From Xiphydria camelus (Eukaryota; Arthropoda; Insecta; Hymenoptera; Xiphydriidae), in the NCBI GenBank assembly GCA_963678675.1, contig OY783197.1, forward strand, positions 25,008,048 through 25,072,047: a stretch of DNA of 64,000 nt. The letters run 5' to 3'. A program made the translations under genes and the position numbers. The notes below the pieces were generated by a model. That model made no database searches, was not told the DNA's origin, and was given only the letters and a program-made list of their open reading frames with translations. Positions 11,307 through 35,776 of the stretch are shown here, in pieces. The first letter of the stretch is position 1. Each line of letters opens with the position of its first letter.

Positions 11307-11837
11307 TTAAAGTTTCTCGAGCGTTATACTAAAAATAGTGAGAAATGCTTGAAAATGATTGCATTTTCGGTAGATTGAAGTAAAAAAAAAATTCAGTTAA
11401 ATTTTCAAGTCTTTTAAGAAGCTCGTTGCAGAGATTTTTGAATAACGAAATAACATGTGTTCTTATGGGTTATAACCAACAAACCGCGATATTTCTGAGA
11501 AAAATAGTGAAAAAATTCTGAAATTTTTTGAACAGCAAGTTTAATGAACTAAAATCATCTATACCAATTTTCACGTTCATTAAGAAGCCCGTTATTTTTT
11601 TATTAATTGTTCTTTATAAATTTAACCTTTGATAAGTCAATGTGGCAACGTTGCATGACGTACAGATGCATGACCAGATGTTTTGGGCTCCATTTTTGAA
11701 CTCACAGATACACACATACTACTGTATGTCAAACGTTGTTGCCACATCGCACGAAGAACATATTTTAGAGTGTTACTGTACTTGAGTGGACTAACTTTTA
11801 GCAGGGAAAAGCCCCTATACCGCTCGAGAAACCTTAA
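11307..11837. mobile_element. piggyBac-like MITE, copy A
   Basis: About 530 bp flanked by TTAA. The left end is TTAA-AGTTTCTCGAGCG and the right end CGCTCGAGAAACC-TTAA. TTAA target sites with short terminal repeats are typical of the piggyBac superfamily. The interior has no transposase; short open frames in it recur in the other copies only because the DNA is repeated. Copy B lies inverted at 12879 and copy C at 58553. Confidence 0.75.
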
Positions 11838-12191
11838 CTGCGCCGTCGCGCGTCGTGAGCAGGTGAAAATAGAGGGGCGACCCACTATTATACTATGGTT
11901 AGGTCACGCCCGAAATCAGTTCCTTAGGAGACTCACCCTGTATAGTCGGATTATTTAAAGATATTTTACAAACAGCTCAATACTATGCCAAATTATGAAG
12001 CAAATTCTAAATACCGGGTATAGCTTGAGTCGGGGCCACTGGGTGTGTGGCCCCCCCCCCCCCTAAATCGTTTATAATAATACTAGAGTGCCATATGATT
12101 TCTCTAGGGATGAGTTTCATATGTTTATCCTGTTGGACACTTTATAGTTTCCTGTAGCTATTTGTAAATTATTGTTAAAACCTTATTCTGT

Positions 12192-12360
12192 TTGACAATT
12201 GCATAAAATTCAATGGACCAATTTTATAAGCTAATTTTTTAATTAAAATTTGCTACAAAAGTTCATTAACTTTTAAACATTGTTAAATAATATATCTAGC
12301 AAATTTTAGTTTAAAAAATTAGTTTACAAAATTGATCTATGAAATTCTATGCAATCATCG
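12192..12360. repeat. Imperfect inverted repeat between MITE copies A and B
   Basis: TTGACAATTGCATAAAATTC and GGACCAATTTT on the left are mirrored imperfectly around 12318-12360, with an AT-rich centre. This is probably another decayed hairpin element. A poly-C run sits at about 12051-12063. Confidence 0.5.
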
Positions 12361-12878
12361 AATACAATAACGCAAATAATTCACAGACAACTACGCTAAA
12401 ACAATGAAAAAAGTTCCAAATTCTTCATTTTTACATAGTTCAGACGTAGAATAAAATAGATTCCTAGTACAGTTAATCGTAGTTATGAAATATTTTAATA
12501 ACATAGTTTATTTTTCCGCCAATAGTTGAGGCATGTCAATGGAAAAGGCTGAAAGTGCCCATACCTTGCAGAAATAAGATTTTGTATAAGATTTTTTTAT
12601 AAAAATAGGTGTAAATGCCATCGCTAATAACCTAGTAATGGATGTAAGTGTCTCCTGATTCAGTTTTAGTTTATAGAGCGTTCGAAAAGTAGCTCTGCGG
12701 TTGCAGTTTTAAACAAATTTATTTGATTTTTCAACGATTTTGGCTTTGCCACTTTCAACCTTTTCCATTTACACGCGACAGTTATGAAAATTTAACACAT
12801 TTCAAATTTTTCATGTGTATTAGACTTTTTGTGTACTTTAAATTCGGATTTTTTCCGCCACGTGCACGCAGAGAAAGC

Positions 12879-13397
12879 TTAAGGTTTCTCGAGCGGTACA
12901 GGTGCTTTTTCCCTGCTAAAAGTTAGTCCACTGAAGTACAGTAACACTCTAACTTATGTTCTTCGTGCGATGTGGCAACAACGTTTGACGTACAGTAGTA
13001 TGTGTGTATCTGTGAGTTCAAAAATGGAGCCCAAAACATGTGGTGACGTCATGCAACGTTGCCATATTGACTTATCAAAGATTAAATTTATAAAGAACAA
13101 TTAATAAAAAAATAACAGGCTTTTTAATGAACGTGAAAATTGGTATAGATGATTTTAGTTCATTAAACTTGCTGTTCAAAAAATTTCAGAATTTTTTCAC
13201 TATTTTTCTCAGAAATATCGCGGTTTCTTAGTTATAACCCATAAGAACACATGTTATTTCGTTATTCAAAAATCTTTGCAACGAACTTCTTAAAAGACTT
13301 GAAAATTTAACTGAATTTTTTTTTACTTCAATCTACCGAATGCAATCATTTTCAAGCATTTCTCACTATTTTTAGTATAACGCTCGAGAAACCTTAA
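12879..13397. mobile_element. piggyBac-like MITE, copy B (inverted)
   Basis: About 519 bp, reverse orientation relative to copy A, flanked by TTAA at 12879-12882 and 13394-13397. The termini are GGTTTCTCGAGCG and its mirror. Both termini are intact, so this is the cleanest copy. Confidence 0.8.
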
Positions 13398-13974
13398 GGC
13401 AGATTGCTTGGAATTTTTAACTGAACTAAGTTCGAGAAAAATCTTATTAGTTTCACATATCTTAATAAAGGCTCTCTCTTATGGCAGATAACAACAAAAA
13501 TATGGTTTTACCTTCCCTTCTAGTATAAACGGTTACACTATAATGAAAAACTAAACTGAATGTAAAGTGTATATTTAAAAGAAAGAGGATATACGTGAAG
13601 GATGCTCTTGATATACATAAAGTTAAAAAAGATTACAATGAGGCAATCAATTTCTTCATATGGTTATAAATATTACTACTCTTGGTTTTCGAATGGTAAC
13701 CGAATTCAAATATATTTGTTTGCCAAATTCGCTTCGGCAATTGCTCTAAAACTGATACTGTAGTGGAAGGTCATTCGCTCTGATGAAGCAAACTGCAATG
13801 TTTTAAAACGTCCGCAAATGAATAAATTTGGACGCCGTTACCTCTTGGAAATGAAGACTAGTAATATTCCTTCTCTCATAGCCATACTGACAATGGCCGC
13901 GAAAGACTAAAAGTTTCGAAACAATTTTTTCTTAACATTTTTTTTCTCCAAATCTGTTTAAAAAAGTTAAGCTA

Positions 13975-14514
13975 TTAGGTGTACAACTTTGCTTCCGCCA
14001 TTTTTTCTCTGAAATTCGAGGTTTTATTGTAAAAAACTGGTTACATATTTATGATTCAAAGTATTGTCCATCCCAATGATCGTGCCAATTCTTCTTGACT
14101 TTGACACGAGTCTTCATCAAGTAATGCCTCCAATTCTGCATCCTCGAAAACCTTCTCTCTTCCACCGCTATACCGATCTTCGACGTGAAAATCACCGTTC
14201 TTGAAACGTTGAAACCACTCACGACACGTTCTTTCACTAATAGCGGCCTCACCATAAGTATTTGAGAGCATCCATTCTTCACATTGAAGCAGAAAATTTT
14301 AACCTCCGCAAATGACGAGAATTTGGTTCGTAAACTGACATTTTCAATCGAGAATAACTTTATGATGCAGGCATAAATCGACTAATGTTTCTATGGTGTT
14401 ATGTTGACACATTCCCAAGTTTATTGCATGACGTCTATGGTCTATTTATTTTTACCACTACTTACCGCTAAAGCCATCTATAGGAAAACGGCGGCAGCAA
14501 AGTTGTATACCTAA
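13975..14514 (-). mobile_element. Deleted mariner element with transposase N-terminus
   Basis: 540 bp between TA dinucleotides. The terminal repeats start TTAGGTGTACAACTTTGC and match the mirrored right end with one or two changes. The minus-strand frame at 14056-14271 encodes the N-terminal helix-turn-helix region of a mariner transposase (TCREWFQRFKNGDFHVEDR, then GREKVFEDAELEALL and QEELARSLG). The catalytic part is gone, so this is a non-autonomous internal deletion derivative. The same terminus occurs at 45438. Confidence 0.9.
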
Positions 14515-17440
14515 TATTATTTTCGGGGTACTGTATATTACAGAATAATACTTAACGTGAGCCCCTGTTCATTTTAATAGCTTAAAAAAATTTTCTATTG
14601 AGATATTAGAAGTTATTCTTAATAAAATCAACTATAAGGTCAACTTCAAAAAAGCTTTTCAATGAGAGATGTAACCAAACGAAATTGATAGTAGGAAGAT
14701 ATTTTTTCAATAACTCAGAGAATTCCTTTATTCCTTTCGTCATTTTCGATACATTATAATATATTATATTTAAGTTATCTTTCATTTGGAATAAAGGGGT
14801 TTAATAATATTCTTCGAATTATTCGAAGAACATTTCTTCCATAGTTTTCTTCATTTGCCCGCACTAACAATCAAAGTCTTTGTCCACACTTTTGCGTATT
14901 AAATGATAGGCGAGTGTATGAAATTTACTGTATATAGTAATGAAAATATAATACGTCTATGTACGTAGTGTGATAAATCAGGATACTCTCTGGAAGATTA
15001 ATAGATTTACAGGCAATTACGCAGATTGGCATAGTATACACATAATAGACACCAGCTTCCCTTTCTCTACTTTCCAATGAGCGATTATACATTGACTAAA
15101 AAAACTGCAGTCAATAACAATCTTTGAGGACTTCTGCTATATTAATCTTTAGAAAATAGTAAAGTAGTATCAGTTTTAATGGGTTTATTCTATCTGTGTA
15201 TTAGCAATATCTATTACTTGGTAGTATAATAAGAGTCCTTTATAATAATGTAAGGAAGGCATTGATTTCAGAAATAAGAAAGACATAAAGGAATAAGAGA
15301 GAGGATTTATAACCAAAATTAAAAATCTTTATTCCTAGCAAAAATCTGTTCTATATCATCATGTCATGAAGTAGTAAAATTATTCTCAAAATATGGTATT
15401 GATTCAATAAACCAGTACCAGTACAAAATCGTATTGGTAGAAAAATGAATATTATTAAGTGACCGATGTCTCTGTTTCTTTTGTTGTATGAAATTAGTAA
15501 TGATTATCAAGCATCTTATTATTTGGAAACTCAGAAAATGAAATTCGATGATACACAGCTAATTCTTACATTGAAAAAGTGAAATTTCTTTGTATTTAAA
15601 GAATATGGAAACCCCTATCGCGCGCAAGATCATACTCAGTGAGATTTTCTGCTTACATTGAAATATGAAAACCATGTTTAATAAAACGTGTTCTTAAGTA
15701 ATTCAACCCAGTGAATAATATAAAACTGAACAAAGAGATTGGTCTCAGCACCTGATCCGTTCATTGAAAAACACGAAACAGAACTGCCTCCATAAATTAT
15801 CCTACATTCTTAGATTAAGCTTAAAATCATGCAAGAATCCAAAGAAAAACCTAGTCGGGTTCTTCGTTTAGCTTGTAATGGTATATTTGATATATGTATA
15901 ATTGTAACAATATGACAGCACGTACGAATATACAATTCAAGCAATAACTACCCTGCTAAATATACCTGGTAGAAAGTGATAGAAAATTGTAGAAAAGATT
16001 CAAAAATACCATATTCTATCGTATCTAGTGAGTGAGTGTTCTATCGTTTCTTATAATTTTCACATTAAATATCATAAAAATCAATAAGATCGACATAAAA
16101 TCTGTATAAGTTTCTATAGTATTTAATATGAAAATTATAAAATATTATTTATTTCATGCTCTATGGTATTTTTGAGTCATTTTTGCTAGGTATATTATAT
16201 CATTTTTTCTATTGGAAATTTTTAACAGGGTAAGTATAGTTAAATTCACAGCAAGGGTCTCCTAAGAAGTAATAATATATACTAGGGAAAATGAACAAAA
16301 CAGTGTTACACTGCTTAAAAGAAAGATAATAGTTTGAGTACTCACCACATATCTGTAGTCCACATTTAGAGATCTATCGTATGCTGTAACCCGAGCCATC
16401 TCTTATGTAGTTGGGTTGACTATACACCGAGAGATTTGGTTACACGGAGCTGTTCGTTACCATTTAAATGTAAAAGAAAAAAAGTGAGGTTATCTCTTGC
16501 AGGAGAATAATGACATTCTCCGGTAGAGGAATAAATTATCTTAATTTCACTCGGCCAAAATTCCCATACCTCCAAATATTTTATCCGTATCATTCTAAGC
16601 CTGACGTTGACAATATACCACAGGAAGAAACCTCCACCACGACGAATAATGTACTTTAAACTGCGTACGCGTTATCGTTTCGATTTTAACCACCGAGCGT
16701 ATGTGCCTACCTTCGCATCGACACCATCGATTCAAAATGGCGTTCGTAGTAGGGCCCAATTCTCGAGCTGTGCAACTTACAACAAATAATTCCGTTTACT
16801 TTCAATTATTTGCTGGAGCATCCAGCGCCATCTCCTTGAAAAACGAGAGAAGAGAGATTCATTGAAAATTCAATAAAAAAACCAAATTGATTAACTACCG
16901 TCGGTTATATTAGCTGCGCGTATGTCAATATCAATTCCATTCAATTCAGTTTATATATGATATGAAGGTGCTTTTTATATAATCTTGTTATATATGTTCA
17001 TATGTTTTAATTTGACTACGTATGGCATAATAAAACAAGTGCCCTCGTTTCACTGTTGGTAAAGCAGTTCGCTATGGGTAACAACCGCTCTGGATCTTGA
17101 TGGGTAAAGAAGTCGCGTGTTATGGTCTGTCGAAGTAGGTGCACATAAGTTTCGGTATAAACCAGCAGCATCAATGTGGTCTAAGTATGAATACTACTTC
17201 TCTAGCAGCAAGAAATATTCTGCTTAATGTGGTGATAGTAACGATAGAAGGATATGTTACTTATGGCCCTATAAAATGTATGAGTACCCCAAAGGTTATG
17301 CGATACGTCGATAATCTTATTTGTCGGCAATGAAGATATAGTTTGTACCAAGCGAGATGGGTGCAGCCAGAGATATTATGTAGCAGCAGTACTGTAAAAC
17401 GAACAGCGATAGTGAAGCCGTAGAGGGAGAGAGGACAACA
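14515..17440. other. AT-rich intergenic DNA
   Basis: No gene, RNA or clear transposon was recognised. Between about 15,950 and 16,210 there is weak inverted similarity (ACCATATTCTATCG versus CTATGGTATTTTTGAG), possibly a decayed hairpin element. Confidence 0.4.
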
Positions 17441-18160
17441 TCGGATAACTTTCTCAGTCCTAAGCCGGTCCCAGACAATGCGTGCATTTTCGGCAAATGC
17501 GTGAACGTTCGAGCTCGTACTGCGCCTTCGGCTACCCTCTCACACGCTACAGTATTTGGAAAATGTTCGGCGCCTCGATCCCGCTCTCCAATTTCAGGGG
17601 CCTCGCGGCGGGGCACCGGTCGCTACGGCAAGGCGGGCGGTATGCCTCGGTGTCGGCCATACCTACACGCTACGGTGTACCGTACGGTGGCAGACCTGCG
17701 CAGGCAGACCGGAGCGTGTAGGGGAGGCGAGGGGAATACCGCCCACCCTAGACAAGTCATTTTTGACTTTGTTAAAATTTCAGTGACTTTAAGGCAGGAA
17801 AAATCATTTTGTCGACATACCTCAGAGTCTTGTCTTCACGACTTCTCCATTTTTTATTACTTAAAATTAGTACAAAAAACATTCGAAAAATGGAAAATAA
17901 ATTAATCGAAGCAGGTGAGCGGTCTAGGCTCCAATGCTGGCTGTACCACCCACCGAGCGGCCTAGCCTAGACCGCCCAGAGTTTGGATAGGGTGCTTCCG
18001 TGCTCGCCGTACAGTCAGCATGTGCCCACTCTCCGCGCTACAAAGATGTTATGTCGGTAAGCTACAAACAGGCTATGTCGGTAAGCTACAAACAGGTTAT
18101 GTCGGTAAGACAGACTGGTCGGTACTGGCAACTTCTACCGGGCGGTACAGGACACATGGA
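17440..18160. repeat. GC-rich repeat block
   Basis: Markedly more GC-rich than its surroundings. It contains segments such as ACCGTACGGTGGCAGACC that recur near 19,730-19,760, so it is probably part of the same transposon family as the nested palindromes to its right. Several open frames overlap here in three frames, which reflects GC richness rather than coding. Confidence 0.45.
18051..18115. repeat. 24-bp tandem repeat, nearly three units
   Basis: The unit ATGTCGGTAAGCTACAAACA plus four bases (GGCT or GGTT) occurs at 18051 and 18075. A third unit at 18099 diverges after ATGTCGGTAAG. Confidence 0.85.
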
Positions 18161-18522
18161 CGTACCGTTAATAAAAGTGTCTTTAATATTATTTATAACT
18201 GAATAAAAAATCTATCAAAATTCTAAGCTATTCTTAAAACTGTAATTGTTTGTAATTCAATCTTGGTAGTAAATTTATAATAAAAAAAGTATATGAAAAA
18301 GCTTCAGTCAGGAGTCTCAAATTTTTGATGTTAAGAGGGGGAAATTTTGGTTGCATATTTTACTCAATTAAAATTAATTGACAGTCAACAATGACTTTAT
18401 AAAATCAATATTGGGGTATAATAATTTACGAAGAAAGCATCAAATCATTCGTTAAGCAAAAATAGCGAGAAATGGAGGTGGGCGGAATGATACGCTGGGC
18501 GGTACAGACACCGGCTCCCCTA

Positions 18523-19599
18523 TCGTATGTCCCACTCTGTACCGTATGTCCCGCTCTGTACCGCACAGTTGCAGGATCTTGAAATTTACCTTCGGCCTGG
18601 CTTGGTCGGTACTCGAGTCATTTTTTACCGGTAGAAGTCGAGTCGGTAGTTAGAGTTGGTGTCAATTCGGGAGATCGAAGCATCTAACCTCGAAATCGTG
18701 AATTTGTGAATAATTGTGAGTAATTTCCATTATTCACAAATTCCCGATTTCGAGGTTAGATGCTTCGATCTTTCAAATTGACACCAACTCTAACTACCGA
18801 CTCGACTTCTACCGGTAAAAACAGATGAAGCTATTGTTCCTCATGGAAGATCCTAAATAGTAATACATACTGCATGTCCCGGGCAGAACCGCACAGTTGC
18901 AGGGACCTTGAAATTTACCTTCGGCCGGGCTTGGTCGGTACTCGAGTCATTTTTTACCGGTAGAAGTCGAGTCGGTAGTTAGAGTTGGTGTCAATTTGAA
19001 AGATCGAAGCATCTAACCTCGAAATCGTGAATTTGTGAATAATGGAAATCACTCACCATTATTCACAAATTCACGATTTCGAGATTAGACGCTTCGATCA
19101 CCCGAATTGACACCTACTCTAACTATACCGACTCGACTTCTACCGATATTACCGTATGTATCATGCCAAATTAAACAAGCAGAATTACCGATATTGCCGA
19201 AACGTTACCGACGGTCAAGAATTTTATAGTTAGAGTTGGCTTGAGAAGAGTGCGCTGTGTGTGCTGCGTGAGAGCGAAAAGTGTCAAACGTCTGATTTCC
19301 CGATAGCTGTCAATTCGGAAAATCGAAGTATTGAATAATAGACGAAACACTTCGATCTCTTGAATTAACAGCTATCGGGAAATCAGACGTTTGACACTTT
19401 TCGCTCTCACGCAGCACACACAGCGCACTCTTCTCAAGCCAACTCTAACTATTAAATTCTTGACCGTCGGTAAAGTTTCGGCAATGTCGGTATATCTGCT
19501 TGTTTAATTTGGCATGATACATACGGTAAATGACTCGGGTACCGACCAAGCCTGCCCGAAGGTAATTTCAAACTGGCCAATACAGAGTGGGACATACGG
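18523..19599. mobile_element. Composite of nested palindromes with CCGTATGTCC ends
   Basis: The right end is GGGACATACGG-TA at 19590-19601. The left end is present twice in tandem (TCGTATGTCCCACTCTG then CCGTATGTCCCGCTCTG). Inside are two related hairpins (about 18,640-18,825 and 18,965-19,145) sharing arms GAAGTCGAGTCGGTAGTTAG and ATCTAACCTCGAAATCGTGA, then a complete inner element at 19152-19526. The 5' arm block starting ACCGCACAGTTGCAGG is duplicated at 18560 and 18889. Confidence 0.7.
19152..19526. mobile_element. 375-bp palindromic element inside the composite
   Basis: Flanked by TA on both sides. The termini CCGTATGTATCATGCC and mirror extend into arms of about 170 bp (CAAACGTCTGATTTCCCGAT and mirror), with a short loop around 19,330. 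Its arms are shared with the element at 22020-22430. Confidence 0.8.
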
Positions 19600-20227
19600 T
19601 ATAGGGATAGACACGCGACCTGCACAGGCCACCGGAGCAAGATCGAAAATCAGTTCTTTCGAGCGCGACTGTACTGTGAACCTGAAGACCTCTCCGGTAT
19701 ACCGAACCGTCCCATACACGCTACAGCAGACCTGTACAGGCAGACCGTACGGTGGACCGTAGGTGTATGGCCAGCATAAGCGCAAGGCGCCTGGACCCCT
19801 TCTCGGGTTGCGGGAGTCGCGCGGGAGAACACGGGACGAGCAACGAAATCAACTATGCATACACACCATACCTGGTGCTGGACACACCATGTAGGAGCGG
19901 AGGCGAAGAAGCCCGAAGTTACTTTGTCATCCTTTACAATGCGTCGTTTTACCGACAAGATCGCGGATAGCAGGCGAATGCCGAATGTTTGGCGCAGTAG
20001 AGGCCCCACACACTACGCGAAGGACCAAGAATGGGGAATATTCGCCGAATACACGCGTTGTCTGGACCGGCTTTATTGGGATAAGTGGGGAAGAATTGGC
20101 GCAGGCACAAGCAAGGGATTCCATAGTCACCGCATAAGTACCACGGAGGAGTAAAGGCGTTTGGAAAATCTCTCTACAGTGGTTTATTTGTTATAGCTTT
20201 GTTTAGTGCTCTCTCTTGCGAAGAATA

Positions 20228-20389
20228 GTATCTTATGTCATTAGGCGGAAATCCGAGGTTTTTTTAGACTGTATTTAATTAGGTCGTAACACGAGGCATG
20301 GTGAGGGGACGAGGTTGTAGCACCATGCCTCGTGCTACAACCTAAACACAGTCTTACAAATCCGAGGATTTCAGCCGAAAGATATTATA
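20228..20389. mobile_element. MITE with GGCGGAAATCCGAGG ends, copy 1
   Basis: A hairpin of about 160 bp. The arms contain GGCGGAAATCCGAGG, AGACTGT and the near-central GTAACACGAGGCATGGTG mirrored as CACCATGCCTCGTGCTAC. The second copy is at 59511-59670 in ArfGAP1 intron 2. Confidence 0.75.
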
Positions 20390-20749
20390 CTATTTTTTCC
20401 CACGAATGCCCATTTCTCAAAACAAACAAACAGAAGTATACACAACTCATTTCACGTTGTGTTTATCAGTTTGGAAAAAGGACTCACTTCGGACTAAGCA
20501 ATCTTTTAATAGCCTGTGGACTCCCGGTCGGTGTCACGCGGGAAAAATGCCATCTTACGATCTAAAAATAGGCTGGAAAAGGCCTCGAAATGGACATGAC
20601 TGAGAAAAAGATTATTTAGTTCCAGACAGATACCTAACAATGTGTTGTTCGCATTATGACGATATTACACAGAGTGACATTCTGGTAAAATTACGCATCC
20701 ATAGATGGGTTCGCGTATACTACATAACTTACTCCCATACAGGGTGTCA

Positions 20750-21023
20750 TAACAGCTAGCTGACTCTCCAGCGGCACCTTTGAAGTATTAGACATCGAAA
20801 AATTGACCTTGACGCATGCTATCTCTTTCTCGCTCGGGAGAGAAGTTAGGGCCGGCCCTTACTTCTCTCCCGAGCAAGAAAGAGACAGCATGCGTCAAAG
20901 TTTAACCCTGCGTTGGTAAGGTAGGGTATGTCATACCCCAATGTAAATGCAATTTTCACATTACACTGTTTCACCTTGCCAATGGAGGGTTAAAGGTCCC
21001 GCTGGAGAGTTAGCTAGCTGTGT
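20750..21023. mobile_element. Palindromic element enclosing a second hairpin
   Basis: Outer arms ACAGCTAGCTGACTCTCCAG at the left are mirrored near 21,001-21,020. Inside, 20811-20896 is an almost perfect 86-bp hairpin (GACGCATGCTATCTCTTTCT and mirror) centred on GGGCCGGCCC. This looks like one foldback element inserted in another. Confidence 0.7.
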
Positions 21024-21262
21024 AAGCTGTGGTGTCATCCTTGAGACCGGATATACAGGGCAAATCATTGGTTCTGCGACATAGCAAATATGGTGTATAC
21101 GATTTATGGGACTATAGACGTAGAGCGTCATCGTTGCTTGTGACTGTAGTAGATAGGAGAGGTTAATTAGGATCTGTGCAACTACAATGGTAAAACTCTT
21201 AAACTGAGATAGGTACTCCTGATTTTAACCAGACCTAGAATGAAATCTGATAAGAATCAGGC

Positions 21263-21355
21263 GTAAATCCAGGGACAGAATATCTGCTCACCGTGAACGC
21301 AGCCTTTCCATGTAAAGTGCATGGGAATCCTATGTTAAAAATATTCTGTCCCTAG
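21263..21355. mobile_element. Short AGGGACAGAATAT hairpin, copy 1
   Basis: The arm AGGGACAGAATATCTGC is mirrored as AATATTCTGTCCCT about 75 bp later. The same arms occur at 25918-26023. Confidence 0.6.
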
Positions 21356-21602
21356 AGAACATTACGTATTACCCTAAAAATCATTTACATCAATTTTCAG
21401 TAGCATAATTTTATAGTATACATAAAGGCTAAATATTACATGATAAGTATGTATTATCGTCGTGTAAGTGGTATGTAATGTATACGTACATCATAATGTT
21501 ACTAATATTATGCCGTACCTATGCGCTATTTATGCGTTATACGTGATATCATATTTATGTAACTATGTAAAAGGTTACGTGCAATGGATATATCTATAGA
21601 GC

Positions 21603-22655
21603 GATTCTCAGGGTGGAGGTCACAGGATGACAGGCTACGTGGAGTTTTGCAGATTATAGGTTGCACGCTACTGGTTCGAGGACGCTGTACGATTCGCCGC
21701 GACGATGTGCAGTGCCCGGCAAACGCTTCGAAAGTTGGTCCCTAGTGTCTGAGTCAGGCCATCAAACACTAGGAAGCTTCTCCCGAAAGCCTCGGTGCAC
21801 ACGTGTCGGATGGATGCGCCCGGTGCCGGGCCGGCGCCAAACACCCTGTCACACCTAGCCGATTTTTTCCCGGTCCGGTCGAGTTCCGCCACTGCGCTAC
21901 TATCCTACTACGTACCACTCGGTACCCGGCACCGAGTGAGCGTGGCCAGCGACAATCCGGTTGCCAGCAGCCGGCCCGGTGCCGGATAGGTTCACCCGGC
22001 ACGTCTGAACCGGTACATACCGTATGTCCCAGGAGAATTCAAGCAAGAGTGCCGATACCTATGGTCGATAACTTGACATTTGACTTTGGCAGTGTTTGCC
22101 GACGGTCGAGAATTTGATAGTTAGAGTTGGCTTGAGAAGAATGCACTGTGTGTGCTGCGTGAGAGCGAAAAGTGTCAAACGTCTGATTTCCCGATAGCTG
22201 TCAATTCGGGAGATCGAAGTGTTTCGTCTATTATTCAATACTTCGATCTCCCGAATTGACAGCTATCGGAAAATCAGACGTTCATACTTTTCGCCCCACG
22301 TAGCGCACTCTTCTAAAGCCAACTCTAACTATCAAACCTAACTCGACCGTCGGCAAACACTGCCAAAGTCAAATTTCAAGTTATCGGCCGTGGGTATTGG
22401 CACTTGCTCGAATTCTCCTGAGACATACGGTACTGGCCTATACAACACCATCCCCACCACCCAGCGCCGGCCCAGTATCGGGCACCTCCATCCGGCACGT
22501 GTGCACCGAGGCCGAGTTGATGGACGCTGCTGGCACGTCATCACAGCCAATCATGGAGGTGCAGGCCGTACCCAGCTGTGTCTGATCGCCTACAGTCCCC
22601 CAAGCGCCGCGTATCATATTATTCTATAACCTCTGTCCTGAGAATCTGTATATTA
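21603..22655. mobile_element. Long nested palindrome
   Basis: Outer ends GATTCTCAGG (21603) and CCTGAGAATC (about 22,637-22,646) are mirrored. GC-rich arms around 21,790-21,840 (GTGCACACGTGTCGGATGGA) pair with 22,456-22,512. A complete CCGTATGTCC-family element (22020-22430) occupies the middle. Overlapping open frames here are by-products of palindromic GC-rich DNA. Confidence 0.6.
22020..22430. mobile_element. 411-bp CCGTATGTCC-family element
   Basis: Flanked by TA (22018-22019 and 22431-22432). The termini CCGTATGTCCCAGGAGAATT and mirror continue through arms with AGAGTTGGCTTGAGAAGA and GATTTCCCGATAGCTGTCAA almost to the centre, so nearly the whole element folds as one hairpin. Confidence 0.85.
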
Positions 22656-22704
22656 TGTAATCTGATTGGCTGGATCAATTCCTTTTATGACTATTAAAAT
22701 CTTT

Positions 22705-34750
<12,046 letters not shown>

Positions 34751-34803
34751 CTTAAAACAAAAATAACAATAAATAGTTATAATTATGTTTTAAATTTCTA
34801 GTA

Positions 34804-35041
34804 CAGTCAACTCTCGTTATAAGGCCGGTGCAGGGGCTGTAGGAGAGGCGCATTCTGAGAAATGGCCTTCCCCCACTCCTTGCGTCACTCCCCTCAAACG
34901 GTTTCTTACTTTCGTTTAAAAGAACCCCAGGACCAAAGTAGCCCGCATTGACAAGCGGCCTTATAACGAGAGTAGAAATGTTTAGAGCGCCGTGGTGGGG
35001 GTGACGCTTGAGCGAAGCGGCTTTATAACGAGAATTGACTG
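34804..35041. mobile_element. pogo/Tigger-like MITE
   Basis: TA flanks; left end CAGTCAACTCTCGTTATAAG and right end CTTTATAACGAGAATTGACTG. CAGT-type termini with TCTCGTTATAA are characteristic of pogo/Tigger elements of the Tc1-mariner superfamily. An extra inward-facing end (CCTTATAACGAGAGT) lies at about 34,954, suggesting a partial duplication. Confidence 0.75.
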
Positions 35042-35776
35042 TAATGCAATTGATAAAAAAACATGAAGAAATTTTGGAATATCATAAAATTTAGAAAGAC
35101 GTAAAAAATCCCCTAATTATTATCAACTTCTTTTAAAGTAAAAAAAATTATAAAGTCTGAAATAAGAGGTCTTATGCGTCAGTGGAAGCGTGCCAGGATT
35201 GTGGCCAGACGCTCTGGTTCTCCTACATGCGCGCGCGCTTTTTAAGGCCCTCTGCAACCGCAATAAACTGGTCGTGTGAAACACGAAGCGCAAACATAAT
35301 TATGACATGCTCTTCCATTGCAAGCTTTCTTGGAAATGTGGTCTATCATTAGGTAGATGGACGTAGGTGCTGGTCGCTCCGACCTCGAACCTGTTCCCTT
35401 CAACCACAACGGTTCGAACAACCACTTACAGCGTAGCTCCGCCGGAGGTTGAAGTCCTGAGTATTAGCGCATATCTTCGTAACTTGTAGTCCCCACCCCA
35501 GAGCCAATTTATTATACTTCGCCCATGTATCACCCGGTGAACTCGAGCGGGTTGTGGCTGGGTCCTCCTCTAATGCACGTGGCTAGGACGGGACCCCCTT
35601 CTCGTTCATACATGACTCCCGTTCGCTCCTTGTACCCCCCATATTGCATAGCTTCGACACGCCACTGCAATTTTCCATTTTTCCTTCCCCTTGTCACTCC
35701 ACTCCCGAATAAAACCTGACCCTCTTCTCCATTTGACTTTCGGTCTGTCAGTATCCTTTGTTGTTTAGGTAAGCTC

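Noticed and set aside
11637..11958. Frames shared with 58905-59408 ([21 protein letters not shown])
   Set aside because: Similarity comes from the piggyBac-like MITE copies; the frames run beyond the element ends and contain no transposase motif.
21661..22629. Cluster of overlapping GC-rich open frames
   Set aside because: Overlapping frames on both strands follow from palindromic GC-rich DNA; none has a domain or splice support.
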